DNA of 64,000 nucleotides from Acidobacteriota bacterium (GTDB lineage: Bacteria > Acidobacteriota > Blastocatellia > RBC074), in the NCBI GenBank assembly GCA_018268995.1, contig JAFDVL010000038.1:62001-126000 (forward strand), read 5' to 3'. Below are positions 54,786 to 63,616 of the stretch, one piece after another. Numbering within the stretch: the stretch's first letter is position 1; each line of letters starts with the position of its first letter. The translations under genes and the position numbers were made by a program. The notes under the pieces were generated by a model. It made no database searches. It saw only the letters and a program-made list of their open reading frames with translations, and was not told the origin of the DNA.

Positions 54786-55445
54786 ATGCCCATTGCAACT
54801 GCGACTGATTATCTCGAAGCCATTGCGCATATCCCGCTTGGCGCTTCATTGCGCGTGGACGGTGTGGCGTGGGAAGACTATGAACAATTGATGTACGACT
54901 TGCGCGAATCGTCGGTGGTACGCGTTTTCTACAATCAGGGAAGGATGGAAATTATGTCCCCGTTGCCCGCCCACGAAAAACCCGTCAAAGTGCTCGGACG
55001 ATTGATAAATGCGATCAGCGATGAGCTTGACATAGACATTGAATCGCTTGGCACGTCTACACTAAAAGACGAAATGACGAACAAGGGGGCAGAACCGGAT
55101 GACAGTTTTTACGTGCAAAATGCCGCTGCGGTAATTGGCAAAGAAGACCTCAACCTGCAACATGACCCACCACCTGACATCGTGATCGAAAGTGATTTGA
55201 CCAGTTCTTCGCTTGACCGTTTTGCAATTTATGCGGGACTGGGCGTGCCGGAAATCTGGCGCATTTTCAATCGGCAGATAGAAATCTGGCTGCTCACAGA
55301 AAGGAATTACGAAGAATCGCCAACCAGTCGCGCCTTCCCGTTTGTGACAATGGAAGCACTCAACGAATTTCTGATGATTGGCCTGACCGAAGGCGAGCGA
55401 AAGGCCGCGCAAACCTTTCGGGATTGGATCAAATCTCACGCCTGA
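54786..55445 (+). CDS. Uma2-family endonuclease (DUF820), intact
   Basis: A 219-residue protein beginning MPIATATDYLEAIAHIPLGA. The Uma2 PD-(D/E)xK-like core is visible as IMSPLPAHEKPVKVLGRLIN, then PPPDIVIESDLTSSSLDRFA followed by IYAGLGVPEIWRIFNRQIEI. The E-S-D and Y-A-G-L-G-V-P-E motif with the trailing helix is the usual family pattern (PD-x-V-x-E...K/R-x2-Y-x2-GV-x-E-W). A GGAGG site is close to the ATG. Uma2 genes are abundant and variable in Blastocatellia and Cyanobacteria; the biological role is unsettled. It is the intact relative of the truncated copy at 50782. Confidence 0.88.
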   Translation: MPIATATDYLEAIAHIPLGASLRVDGVAWEDYEQLMYDLRESSVVRVFYNQGRMEIMSPLPAHEKPVKVLGRLINAISDELDIDIESLGTSTLKDEMTNKGAEPDDSFYVQNAAAVIGKEDLNLQHDPPPDIVIESDLTSSSLDRFAIYAGLGVPEIWRIFNRQIEIWLLTERNYEESPTSRAFPFVTMEALNEFLMIGLTEGERKAAQTFRDWIKSHA

Positions 55446-55467
55446 TTTGCTATCGGCACATTTTCAT

Positions 55468-56079
55468 TCATGATTCTGGGACAAGACTGAGATGCGGTTG
55501 TAGCGGAAATTCAACATCGCGATACACTTCCGCCAAGGCTAGTTCACAATCAATTGAGGGAAGTTTCAGAATGGCGGTGAGTTCGTTAACTTCGCAGTAT
55601 GACCACGATCCATCCTCTTGTTTGACGTATTGCGTAATATGGGGACGATGCTGTGCAACAAGCAAATATTCTTTCAAGCTAGGGATGGATTTGTAATAGG
55701 TGAATTTATCGCCGCGATCATAGGCTTCGGTCGAGGGCGAGAGAACCTCAATGATAAGAATGGGATTGGTCAAAGCGTCTACACCACCGATTTCCTGATA
55801 CTCAGGTTTTCCACAAGCAACTGAAACATCGCCGTAACGATATGGCGGCATGATCGGGACTTTGATCCGCATATTTGCGGGGAATACACGGCAAGGTTTG
55901 TCACGTAATAGCGAAGTCAGCAAAAAGGTCAGATTTACTTCGACCAAAGCGTGTTTATGGCTGACGCCGCTCATATCAAACACTTCGCCATTCCAGTATT
56001 CATAGCGCGCTTCTGAGGTTCTTTCTAACTCAAAATACTCATCCAAAGTGTAGTGAGGTTTTGATTGTGCGCTCATCAT
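55468..56079 (-). CDS. Uma2-family endonuclease (DUF820)
   Basis: A 203-residue second Uma2 protein, only distantly related to its neighbour. It shows HYTLDEYFELERTSEARYEY, WNGEVFDMSGVSHKHALVEV (N-terminal E-Y-x-x-G-E-x-F motif), the PD-type strand YGDVSVACGKPEYQ and LIIEVLSPSTEAYDRGDKFT followed by YYKSIPSLKEYLLVAQ. This is the complete PD-(D/E)xK arrangement. The start at 56079 is backed by GAGGAGG six bases upstream. It is convergent with the intact Uma2 gene at 54786 (22-bp gap). Confidence 0.9.
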   Translation of the reverse strand: MMSAQSKPHYTLDEYFELERTSEARYEYWNGEVFDMSGVSHKHALVEVNLTFLLTSLLRDKPCRVFPANMRIKVPIMPPYRYGDVSVACGKPEYQEIGGVDALTNPILIIEVLSPSTEAYDRGDKFTYYKSIPSLKEYLLVAQHRPHITQYVKQEDGSWSYCEVNELTAILKLPSIDCELALAEVYRDVEFPLQPHLSLVPES

Positions 56080-56115
56080 CGAATGCCTCCTCATCAATAG
56101 TTTCGGGCGTTTATT

Positions 56116-58179
56116 TTAGCTTAAAGTATCCCGTAGTCTATCCACTTCTGTCACAGGCGCTTCGCAAACATAGTTATGGCACACATACGCCGTCGCTTTG
56201 CAGTCAACTTGGGGGCGAGCCGCTAGTAAAGAGATGGCAGATGATTCATTCGGTGCAGCACATGCGACGACTTTATTCGGAATGTAGCGGCTGAACACGA
56301 CGTCAATCAGCGCGTTCGTGTCTGCGGCGTTCTGGTCGCCAATGATGGCGATTTCGGGGGCATCGCTTAAATACAAATCCAGCGCGCACAGCAGATGTCC
56401 AAAGGCATTCGGAAAACGCGAGATTTGATTGGCCAAGAGCTTCAATGTTCGTTCAGCGTAATCACGGTAGCCTGCATCATTGGTAAAAAGTGCGAGACGT
56501 TGCAGCGCATAAGCAGCAACCGAATTCCCCGCAGGCGTAGCATTGTCGTAAGACTCTTTCGCGCGGGAAATCAGTTGTTCGTGATCGTTGCTGGTAAAGA
56601 AAAAGCCACCTTCAGTTTCATCCCAGAATTGATTAATCATCGTGTCGGCAAGCTCGCGCGCGGCGATAAACCAACGTTCATCAAACGTCGCTTCATACAA
56701 TGACAACAAGCCGTCAATCAAATTGGCATAGTCTTCCTGGTACGCATTCAGTTTGCTTTGGCCATCTTTGTGCGTGCGCAACAAACGGCCATCGCGTTTG
56801 AGTTGTGTGGTCAAAAATTCAGCGTTGCGAATGGCGATCTGCAAATAATCATCGCGCTTCAACACACGCGCAGCTTCAGCAAAGCTGCGTAGCATCAGAC
56901 CATTCCACGCGGTCAGAATTTTTTCATCGCGGGCAGGTTTGATGCGTTGTTCTCGGACTTCAAACAAAATCTGTTTGCCTCGTGTGATCGCAGCGGCAAG
57001 ACGTTCGGGCGTGACGTTCATGATCTTCGCAACGGCGGTGAGTTCGGTATCCACGTGCAGCGCGCTCATCGCGTGCTCAAAATTGCCGTGCGGCGTGACA
57101 TCAAAGTAACGATTGAAAAGTTGCGCGTCTTCTTCGCCAAGCAAAGCAACGACTTCTTCTGGACGCCAAACAAAGAATTTGCCCTCTTCGCCTTCGCTGT
57201 CGGCATCCTGCGAGGAGTAAAAACCACCGTTTGCATCCAACATTTCACGCGCAACATAATCCAGAATCTCAGTAGCGATTTGCTGATAAAAAACGCGTCC
57301 GGTGACCAGCCATGCATCCAGATAAATACGGCTCAGCAACGCATTGTCGTACAGCATTTTCTCGAAATGCGGAATCAGCCATTTTTCGTCTACTGAGTAA
57401 CGATGGAAGCCACCACCGAGTTGATCATACATGCCGCCGTTCGCCATCTTGATGAGCGTCATTTCGACAGCCGATTGCAAATCATCATCGTGTCTGCGTT
57501 GCGATTGGCGCAGCAAAAAACTCAGCACCATCGCAGGCGGGAATTTTGGCGCGCGGCCAAACCCGCCATTTTCAGGATCGAAGGTGCGCATAATCCCGCT
57601 GGCCGCCTTATTCAGAATGTCAGATGTCAGTTCATCCGTCGCCGTAAATTCATTGAGCTTGTTCAGTTGTTCGATGATGGTTTGCGCATTGCTGGCGATT
57701 TGATCGCGCTGCTCTTTGTAGGCTTCGGCAATCGAAATCAGCACGCGTGGAAAGCCCGGCATCCCGCGCCGATCTTCGGGCGGATAATACGTGCCGCCAT
57801 AAAACGGAACGCCTTCGGGCGTGAGGAAAACCGTCATCGGCCAGCCCCCATGCCCGGTCATCATTTGCACCGCGTTCATGTAAATTGAATCAATGTCAGG
57901 GCGCTCTTCACGGTCAACTTTGATGTTGATAAATAGATCGTTCATCAGCTTGGCAATGGCTTCATGCTCGAACGATTCGTGCGCCATCACATGGCACCAG
58001 TGGCAGGCGGCATAGCCAACCGAAAGCAGGATGGGTTTGTCTTCCTGCCGGGCTTTTACAAAGGCTTCTTCGCCCCACGGATACCAATCTACCGGGTTAT
58101 GTGCGTGCTGGACTAAATAAGGGCTGGTTTCAAGAATCAGACGATTCGTGAATTTCGGTGTTTCATTTTGCGTAGTCAT
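56116..58179 (-). CDS. DUF255 thioredoxin-domain protein (YyaL/SSP411-like)
   Basis: A 687-residue protein. The N-terminal thioredoxin-like domain shows [40 protein letters not shown] and the CxxC site [16 protein letters not shown]. The rest is an (alpha/alpha)6-type barrel typical of the family: [53 protein letters not shown] and [16 protein letters not shown]. The start at 58179 ([14 protein letters not shown]) is preferred. Function of the family is unclear, perhaps linked to N-acylglucosamine-epimerase-like or redox chemistry. Length is standard. Confidence 0.95.
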   Translation of the reverse strand: MTTQNETPKFTNRLILETSPYLVQHAHNPVDWYPWGEEAFVKARQEDKPILLSVGYAACHWCHVMAHESFEHEAIAKLMNDLFINIKVDREERPDIDSIYMNAVQMMTGHGGWPMTVFLTPEGVPFYGGTYYPPEDRRGMPGFPRVLISIAEAYKEQRDQIASNAQTIIEQLNKLNEFTATDELTSDILNKAASGIMRTFDPENGGFGRAPKFPPAMVLSFLLRQSQRRHDDDLQSAVEMTLIKMANGGMYDQLGGGFHRYSVDEKWLIPHFEKMLYDNALLSRIYLDAWLVTGRVFYQQIATEILDYVAREMLDANGGFYSSQDADSEGEEGKFFVWRPEEVVALLGEEDAQLFNRYFDVTPHGNFEHAMSALHVDTELTAVAKIMNVTPERLAAAITRGKQILFEVREQRIKPARDEKILTAWNGLMLRSFAEAARVLKRDDYLQIAIRNAEFLTTQLKRDGRLLRTHKDGQSKLNAYQEDYANLIDGLLSLYEATFDERWFIAARELADTMINQFWDETEGGFFFTSNDHEQLISRAKESYDNATPAGNSVAAYALQRLALFTNDAGYRDYAERTLKLLANQISRFPNAFGHLLCALDLYLSDAPEIAIIGDQNAADTNALIDVVFSRYIPNKVVACAAPNESSAISLLAARPQVDCKATAYVCHNYVCEAPVTEVDRLRDTLS

Positions 58180-58234
58180 GATTGTGTCTCCACAACCAAT
58201 CTTTACGGCTAAAACCGAAAAAAACAAGGAAGTC

Positions 58235-58281
58235 GGAAGCCTGAGCATGAATACAAAACGCTCTTTGACCGTCAGGCTTCC
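58235..58281 (-). terminator. Probable terminator of the HD-GYP/GGDEF gene
   Basis: GGAAGCCTGA (58235-58244) and TCAGGCTTCC (58272-58281) form a 10-bp stem. On the minus strand it is followed within about ten bases by a T7 run (58219-58225 as A's on the plus strand). It lies just below the stop of the gene at 58291 and above the DUF255 start. Confidence 0.65.
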
Positions 58282-58290
58282 GCCATATCA

Positions 58291-60783
58291 CTAACTTCGT
58301 GCAATCACTTGTGCCACGGCGTCGCCAAACTCGCCAGCTTCCATCAGAAATTCGTGCTGACGGCGGAGCTGTTTGTTTTTGTACATGCGACGGTCGGCGA
58401 TCTTCAGCAAGCGTTCCAGCGAATCGGCTTCGATGCCGTAGCGAGCGGTGCCAAGGCTGACACCGGCATTCACGCGCTGACCATTATGAATCGGCAATGT
58501 GTAATCTTCGACCGCGCGTTGCACACGCCACATTAAATCTTCGACATCGCTTTCAGTCGCACCAGGCAACAACGCGACAAATTCGTCTCCGGCATATCGC
58601 GCCAGATAATCGTAGCTTCGCAACTCGGCGACAATGACTTGTGCAATGCCAATCAAAAACTCATTGCCTGCGTGATGCCCATAGGTGTCATTGATTTTTT
58701 TGAAGCCATCCAAATCCATCATCAGGACAGAAAGCGGGGTGCCTTGCCGATTGGCGCGATTTGATTCCTGCGCAAACTGGAAGAACAGCGAGCGGGCATT
58801 TGGCATCCCGGTCAACGGATCAGTCAATGCAAATTCGCGCGTTTCAGCGTGATGGAGCGCATTGTAAATCGAATCGGCAGCCAGACCGGAAATCGTTTCC
58901 AGCATGCGAATGTGATCCGTGCTGTAGCGCATCAGTTTCTCAGAATACAGTGCAATCAAGCCAATCAAGTGTTCGCCCTTCAGCAAAGGCGCAACCGCCA
59001 GCGTTTTGAAGGTATCTGCATCCAGATTCAACGAGGCCAGATCCAATTCAGGATGCGCATTGCAAAACATCTTGCGATTGGCCAGCACCCAGCCCGTCAC
59101 ACCATCGCCGGGCATCACCTGTCGGCCAAGAAACGCGTCAGCAAATTTGCCTGTCACATGTTCAGCGCGTGCTAGTTGCTTTTGCTCGTCGTAAAGATAA
59201 ATCGCACAGGTCTCAAACGGGATGACGTATTTCAGCTTGTTGGCAAAGATGGAAACGGTATCTTCCAAGTTCAGAGAGGTACTGAACGTGCGCGCAATTT
59301 CATAGAGCGATGACATTTCGTGATGCGCGGCGGCAATTTGATCCAGATACTCCGGCTGATCGCTCACGCGGTTTGCGGCAACCGCATTGGCATCTGCGTT
59401 TTCAGGCAAAAACAAGTTCGATTGCGCAGGTTCAAGCGATAATCCAGCCGCGATAATTCGATCTTCAAATGTAGCCAGATGCAGCAGGAACGTTTCGACA
59501 ACTTCCGGGTCAAAATGTTTGCCACTTTGTTGAAGCAGCAGCTGACAGGCATCTTCGCGGGAAAAAGCACAACGATAAGCCCGATCTTCACGCACGGCGT
59601 CAAAGCAATCCACGACGGCCAGAATACGCGCGGTCAGCGGAATGTTCGTACCGCTCAAGCCTTCAGGATAGCCTTTGCCATCCCAGCGTTCGTGGTGATA
59701 GCGCACAATCGGCACCACGGGATAAGGAAACCCAACACGCTCCAAAATGCGGGCACCGATGGTCGTGTGAATCTTCATTTTCTCAAATTCTGCGGGCGTT
59801 AATTTGCCCGGTTTGTTGAGAATGTGATCAGGAACGGCCAGCTTGCCAATATCGTGCAACAACGCACCTGCACGCAGTGCTTCGATTTCCAGTTCAGGCA
59901 GGTTGAAAAGACGCCCCAAGCCTTCAGCATAAATTTGGACGCGACGAACGTGTTCGTGTGTCACCTGATCTTTCGCGTCAATCGCTGTCGCCAAAGCTTC
60001 AACCGTCGCAAAATGCAGCCGATTCACTTCGGCCAAATTGGTCGAGGCAGCTTCAACTCTCGTAAAGTACGTTCGGCACGCGGCAAAACTTGCCAGCATC
60101 ATTGGCACCAATGCCAGCAGGTACAACGGGCTGGAGGCGTGAACAAGAATGAAAACAATGGTTGTAATAAATCCGGTCGTGAAAATATGCAGCGCCGACC
60201 ACAGATAATGATTAATCCAAAACTGTCCGGTCGGATGATTTTGACGCCACGCCTGAAATAAGGCAGTTAGAACGGAATTGCTGAAGAAATAAACGGCGAT
60301 CAATGCCACTGACGCAGTGAGAAACAATTCCAGCGGAGGAAGCTTTGTGGTCAGATTCTGCAACGGTGTCAGGGCATTATGGTTGATGACTTTATAAAAT
60401 AGAGTCGAAGCTAAAAATGTCGCGACGGCCTGTGTCCCCGCCTGATAAAAGCACTCAGTTCTTTTGCGCGCAGTAAACCAGGCGGTTATGAACCCATTGG
60501 ACGCAGCCCCAATCGTGGCAACAGGGGTTCCCAAAGAGAAAGCCGCCAGAAAGATTAGTGCATCTGTGGGAGCCATGACGCCTGAACTGCTGGGCATGAC
60601 AAAAGCCAATCGTCCGACCAAACCGATCATCATCAGTAAACAAAGTGATTGCCACGCCTGCGTCTGCGATAAATCGTTGAGTTGCAGAAAACTAGCAAGC
60701 AATGCGGCGCTCCCGCTTAAGCCGATCAGCCACCAGAGGATTTTGTTGCGGCCTTGATAATTGGATAAATCGAAACCATTCAT
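58291..60783 (-). CDS. Membrane HD-GYP + GAF + GGDEF signalling protein
   Basis: An 830-residue c-di-GMP signalling protein. Residues about 15-235 hold several membrane helices (WLIGLSGSAALLASFLQL onward; a MASE-like sensor). An HD-GYP phosphodiesterase domain follows: LLHDIGKLAVPDHIL (His310-Asp311), then HHERWDGKGYPEGLSG (363-378), all key residues present. A GAF domain (EIARTFSTSLNLEDTVSIFA onward) precedes a GGDEF domain with DPLTGMPNARSLFFQF, MMDLDGFKKINDTYGHHAGN and the signature YAGDEFVALLP, where the first Gly is Ala. The protein may both make and degrade c-di-GMP. AGDEF variants can stay active. Confidence 0.92.
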   Translation of the reverse strand: MNGFDLSNYQGRNKILWWLIGLSGSAALLASFLQLNDLSQTQAWQSLCLLMMIGLVGRLAFVMPSSSGVMAPTDALIFLAAFSLGTPVATIGAASNGFITAWFTARKRTECFYQAGTQAVATFLASTLFYKVINHNALTPLQNLTTKLPPLELFLTASVALIAVYFFSNSVLTALFQAWRQNHPTGQFWINHYLWSALHIFTTGFITTIVFILVHASSPLYLLALVPMMLASFAACRTYFTRVEAASTNLAEVNRLHFATVEALATAIDAKDQVTHEHVRRVQIYAEGLGRLFNLPELEIEALRAGALLHDIGKLAVPDHILNKPGKLTPAEFEKMKIHTTIGARILERVGFPYPVVPIVRYHHERWDGKGYPEGLSGTNIPLTARILAVVDCFDAVREDRAYRCAFSREDACQLLLQQSGKHFDPEVVETFLLHLATFEDRIIAAGLSLEPAQSNLFLPENADANAVAANRVSDQPEYLDQIAAAHHEMSSLYEIARTFSTSLNLEDTVSIFANKLKYVIPFETCAIYLYDEQKQLARAEHVTGKFADAFLGRQVMPGDGVTGWVLANRKMFCNAHPELDLASLNLDADTFKTLAVAPLLKGEHLIGLIALYSEKLMRYSTDHIRMLETISGLAADSIYNALHHAETREFALTDPLTGMPNARSLFFQFAQESNRANRQGTPLSVLMMDLDGFKKINDTYGHHAGNEFLIGIAQVIVAELRSYDYLARYAGDEFVALLPGATESDVEDLMWRVQRAVEDYTLPIHNGQRVNAGVSLGTARYGIEADSLERLLKIADRRMYKNKQLRRQHEFLMEAGEFGDAVAQVIARS

Positions 60784-61175
60784 AGCGTGTTCTAGCGAAA
60801 TGCTTCAGGTGCGTTTTCCCTCGTCCAGGTGCATTAGAAAAATACACAATGGCTATTTGTCGCTTCTTACAAAGCAATGATAAAGACTCGCGCGACGAGG
60901 CCGGGAAGGTCATCTTTTGATGGCAAGAATGCAGCGAAGATGTGGCGAGATGAAGTTGTAGTTTCCTCAGCTGAGGTTTTGTATTATGATTTGTGGCGTT
61001 CACACGAAAAGGCAATCCAGTTTGACAAGAAAATTTAGACGCACACACAAGGAGCAAAAACTACACTTGATGTATACAACCGCAACTCTTGCGCTGCCTC
61101 AGCGCATGTCAAAGACGGCAGGCTGACCGTCCCGCACCCAACCGGAAAGGTCCGCGCTTGCCAATGGAGGTAATT
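60784..61175. other. Divergent intergenic region
   Basis: About 390 bp between the divergent HD-GYP/GGDEF gene and the small gene at 61176. A perfect 12-bp palindrome CCTCAGCTGAGG sits at 60965-60976, next to TTTTGTATTATGAT, which resembles a -10 region on the plus strand. A TTGACA-like box lies near 61021. No gene, tRNA or known riboswitch was recognised. Confidence 0.4.
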
Positions 61176-61442
61176 ATGGCTACGCAACTGACCAACCGGG
61201 AAAAACTCGCCTTTAAGATAGATCACCTCTCAGATTCTGAAATCGAAGAAATCAACGAATACATTTCCATCATGGAAAGCATGCGCCGTGAATATCACCA
61301 ACCGGATGCGTTTGATGATGAACTTGTTACCGCGCTCAGTTCCGCCTATGAAAATCGCCGCGCCCAACAGGTCTATGAATGGGAAGCAATCCGACAACGG
61401 GCGGATTACAGCGCCACCAAGGTGCGGGCTGCACACCATTAG
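61176..61442 (+). CDS. Small helical protein, unknown function
   Basis: An 88-residue protein starting MATQLTNREKLAFKIDHLSD. The start is fixed by GGAGG eight bases upstream of the ATG at 61176. The sequence is charged and helical (LSDSEIEEINEYISIMESMR; LVTALSSAYENRRAQQVYEW) with a basic end. The L-S-D-S-E-I-E-E-I-N-E-Y-I stretch resembles short antitoxin- or regulator-like proteins seen in Acidobacteriota, but no partner gene is present. Function not assigned. Confidence 0.6.
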   Translation: MATQLTNREKLAFKIDHLSDSEIEEINEYISIMESMRREYHQPDAFDDELVTALSSAYENRRAQQVYEWEAIRQRADYSATKVRAAHH

Positions 61443-61453
61443 ATCGGTCATTC

Positions 61454-61528
61454 GTCCGTGGTCGCTGGTCATTGGGTGTTGCCCCCAAATCGTTGGCGCA
61501 CAAAAACAAATGACTGGCGACCACTGAC
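61454..61528. repeat. Inverted repeat TGGTCGCTGGTCATT type
   Basis: GTCCGTGGTCGCTGGTCATT (61454-61473) pairs with AATGACTGGCGACCACTGAC (61509-61528) with three mismatches. It follows the small gene stop at once and may be another small paired palindrome or a transcription stop. Confidence 0.65.
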
Positions 61529-61632
61529 AAAGAACTGCTTGCCAGATTTTTTTTCACGCCTGCCGTAACTTTTCCTTCCCTTCTCGTAATAAGTAAACAG
61601 AGCTACACTGAAGTACCAAAGCGGCTCACAAA

Positions 61633-62283
61633 ATGAATGGGTTAGGATCAGCATTGGAAATCATTACTGAACAACCTGGCTTACTGGTGTTTTCGTCTGA
61701 CAGCACAGCTTCGCTTATGACAGACGAAAATTTATTAACCGCAGCGGCACGCGGCGACGAAACAGCATTTCGTCTCTTGTATGAGCGCCACCGCACAGTT
61801 GTTTTTCGGTTTGCGTATCGGTTATTGCAGTCCATCGAACTGGCTGAAGAAATTACGCACGACTGCTTTTTGAGTCTGATCAAAAAGCCCTCGCGTTTTG
61901 ATGGCAATCGCGCCAGTTTGAAGACTTATCTTTGCGCAGCAGCTCGCAATCAGGCGGTCAAACATTTGCGGCGTTCTGACAATGAAACAAATCTGGATGA
62001 ATTATCTGCCGAACCGCAAACAAACGAATCCTGGAATCCGCTAAAGCAAGTCATCGGCGCAGAACTGTCAACCGTTGTCCGCCAGGCAATTGCAGAATTG
62101 CCGCCGCTCCAGCGTGAAGCGGTCATCCTGTTTGAATATGAGGAATTAAGTTTGGCAGAAATCGCGGTAGTCGTAAGCGCCGATGTTGGCACGGTGAAAT
62201 CAAGATTGCATCGCGCACGGGAAAAGCTACGGCAAAGACTCGCGCCGTATGTCACAGATGAGGCTGGCGCGGGTTCTTCATAA
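61633..62283 (+). CDS. ECF RNA polymerase sigma factor
   Basis: A 216-residue ECF sigma factor. Region 2 is AARGDETAFRLLYERHRTVV, FRFAYRLLQSIELAEEITHD and CFLSLIKKPSRFDGNRASLK, followed by TYLCAAARNQAVKHLRR. Region 4 is IAELPPLQREAVILFEYEEL, SLAEIAVVVSADVGTVKSRL and HRAREKLRQRL. The family core starts at MTDENLLTAA, 28 codons into the frame (ATG at 61717); the upstream ATG at 61633 is kept because the frame is open, but the shorter form is at least as likely. The gene at 62391 is probably its membrane partner. Confidence 0.92.
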   Translation: MNGLGSALEIITEQPGLLVFSSDSTASLMTDENLLTAAARGDETAFRLLYERHRTVVFRFAYRLLQSIELAEEITHDCFLSLIKKPSRFDGNRASLKTYLCAAARNQAVKHLRRSDNETNLDELSAEPQTNESWNPLKQVIGAELSTVVRQAIAELPPLQREAVILFEYEELSLAEIAVVVSADVGTVKSRLHRAREKLRQRLAPYVTDEAGAGSS

Positions 62284-62289
62284 AACTGT

Positions 62290-62384
62290 GGGAGCGTAAA
62301 CGCCTCGCTTGCCAGTTAACAACTGCTCGCATTGAGAGTTGGTAGGCAAACAAGAGGGCTGGCAAGCGAGACGCTTACGCTCCC
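62290..62384. repeat. Paired palindromic repeat, 26-nt arms
   Basis: Arms 62290-62315 (GGGAGCGTAAACGCCTCGCT...) and 62359-62384 are reverse complements over 26 nt with two mismatches, with the GGGAGCG edge of the main family. It lies between the sigma factor and its probable partner and ends 6 bp before the next ATG. Confidence 0.82.
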
Positions 62385-62390
62385 GCCAAA

Positions 62391-63260
62391 ATGATCGTAA
62401 CAAAGTTTATGCGTAACGCAAATTCTTCCAATGAATCAACGGAATTAACAGATGTGCTGAAGGCGTGGCAACCGCCGAACGTTCCGGCTTCACTGGATCA
62501 GCACATTCTGGCTTCATATCGGCAGCAGATGAATCGGGTGCCTTTCTGGCGACGCTTTTTTACCACTTCGATCCCGGTTCCGCTGCCGATCATCGCCATT
62601 CAGGCCATGTTGTTTTTAGTTGCGACCGGGGCAGTCATCGCATTTTTCCAGGAACGAGACCATCAGGCCGCGCCTCTTGCCCAGCAGCAGGTCACCACAG
62701 AAAGCGCGCTTTCTGTGGAACAGCCAAACCTACAAAGCACACGCACAATCGAAAAAAAGCGAATCCGTCTACGAATGCCAAAAGTTCACGCCGCAACAGT
62801 CACGTTGCCATCAAGCACGGTGATTCGTCCAAAAGTGGAAACAACGAGCCAATTCATGAGCACAGTGCTGACACCTGAGGTGCAAACCGCAGGACAGGCA
62901 ATTCCACCAGACTCCTTGCTGATCTCAACCATCGCTACGCCAGAACATAAACTGGCATTTACCCCAACGTTAAATTTCAAAGTGAAATTTCCCGATCCGC
63001 TGAAGGTTGATTTTGCGCATACCACAGCGAGCGAGTTTGTATTTGAAGGCCCGCTGGAAAAAGGTGGTCTTTTTGATGGGCGGATCAGCCGGACGATTAC
63101 GCGCGCAGGCAATTTGGTCTCAAAGCCGTTAGAAAAAGGGATTGAACTGTATCGCATCGTTCCGCGCACAATCCCAACGATCAATTCTTTCATCACGCCA
63201 GCCAAAGATGCGTGTCTTGCACCGTTTCGCAGCACGCCGGTAAATGTGCAAATCAATTAA
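62391..63260 (+). CDS. Probable membrane-bound anti-sigma-like protein
   Basis: A 289-residue protein downstream of the ECF sigma factor. The N-terminal part (TELTDVLKAWQPPNVPASLD) is an acidic/Pro segment like the short cytoplasmic part of Acidobacterial anti-sigma partners, and one membrane helix follows (PIIAIQAMLFLVATGAVIAF, about residues 68-87). The rest is Pro/Thr-rich and probably periplasmic (TTSQFMSTVLTPEVQTAGQA; LNFKVKFPDPLKVDFAHTT). There is no zinc-binding H-x3-C-x2-C anti-sigma motif, so the role is inferred from position. An ATG six codons in is also possible. Confidence 0.6.
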   Translation: MIVTKFMRNANSSNESTELTDVLKAWQPPNVPASLDQHILASYRQQMNRVPFWRRFFTTSIPVPLPIIAIQAMLFLVATGAVIAFFQERDHQAAPLAQQQVTTESALSVEQPNLQSTRTIEKKRIRLRMPKVHAATVTLPSSTVIRPKVETTSQFMSTVLTPEVQTAGQAIPPDSLLISTIATPEHKLAFTPTLNFKVKFPDPLKVDFAHTTASEFVFEGPLEKGGLFDGRISRTITRAGNLVSKPLEKGIELYRIVPRTIPTINSFITPAKDACLAPFRSTPVNVQIN

Positions 63261-63616
63261 TCAATTCCGATAGCGTTCCAGCCAACCCTGATTATTAAGG
63301 GAGGTGAAGCAAACAAGCTTTCACCTCCGCCACTATCGGCAAATCAGGATCAGCGTCCCTCCAATCGGCGAGAAATTGCTCGTCAGCACTACAAGCCTTG
63401 ACATGATTCCCCTTTTTGGTGCATTCCGCACTTGCCTAAATCCTGAAGCAGGAGGATCATTTGGGAGTCTTCTCATCGCCTCACGCGGCTCTGCCTGAGA
63501 CCATGAGCTACTCCCGAAAAAATCCGCGAAATGTTTTTCCACACTCGCCATTAGGCGAATGGAAGCTTGGGCGTGACGCCCAGTTGCAACGCCGGAAACG
63601 GCACAGGAGAAACGCC
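63261..63616. other. Intergenic region with a strong hairpin
   Basis: About 355 bp without a convincing gene. It begins with a hairpin GGAGGTGAA (63300-63308) / TTCACCTCC (63320-63328), which could end transcription of the preceding gene although a clear U-run is missing. The stretch 63333-63551 is open on the minus strand but shows no recognised domain. Confidence 0.5.

Noticed and set aside
63333..63551. A 72-codon minus-strand frame before the last gene
   Set aside because: No domain, no ribosome site and unusual composition; treated as non-coding.
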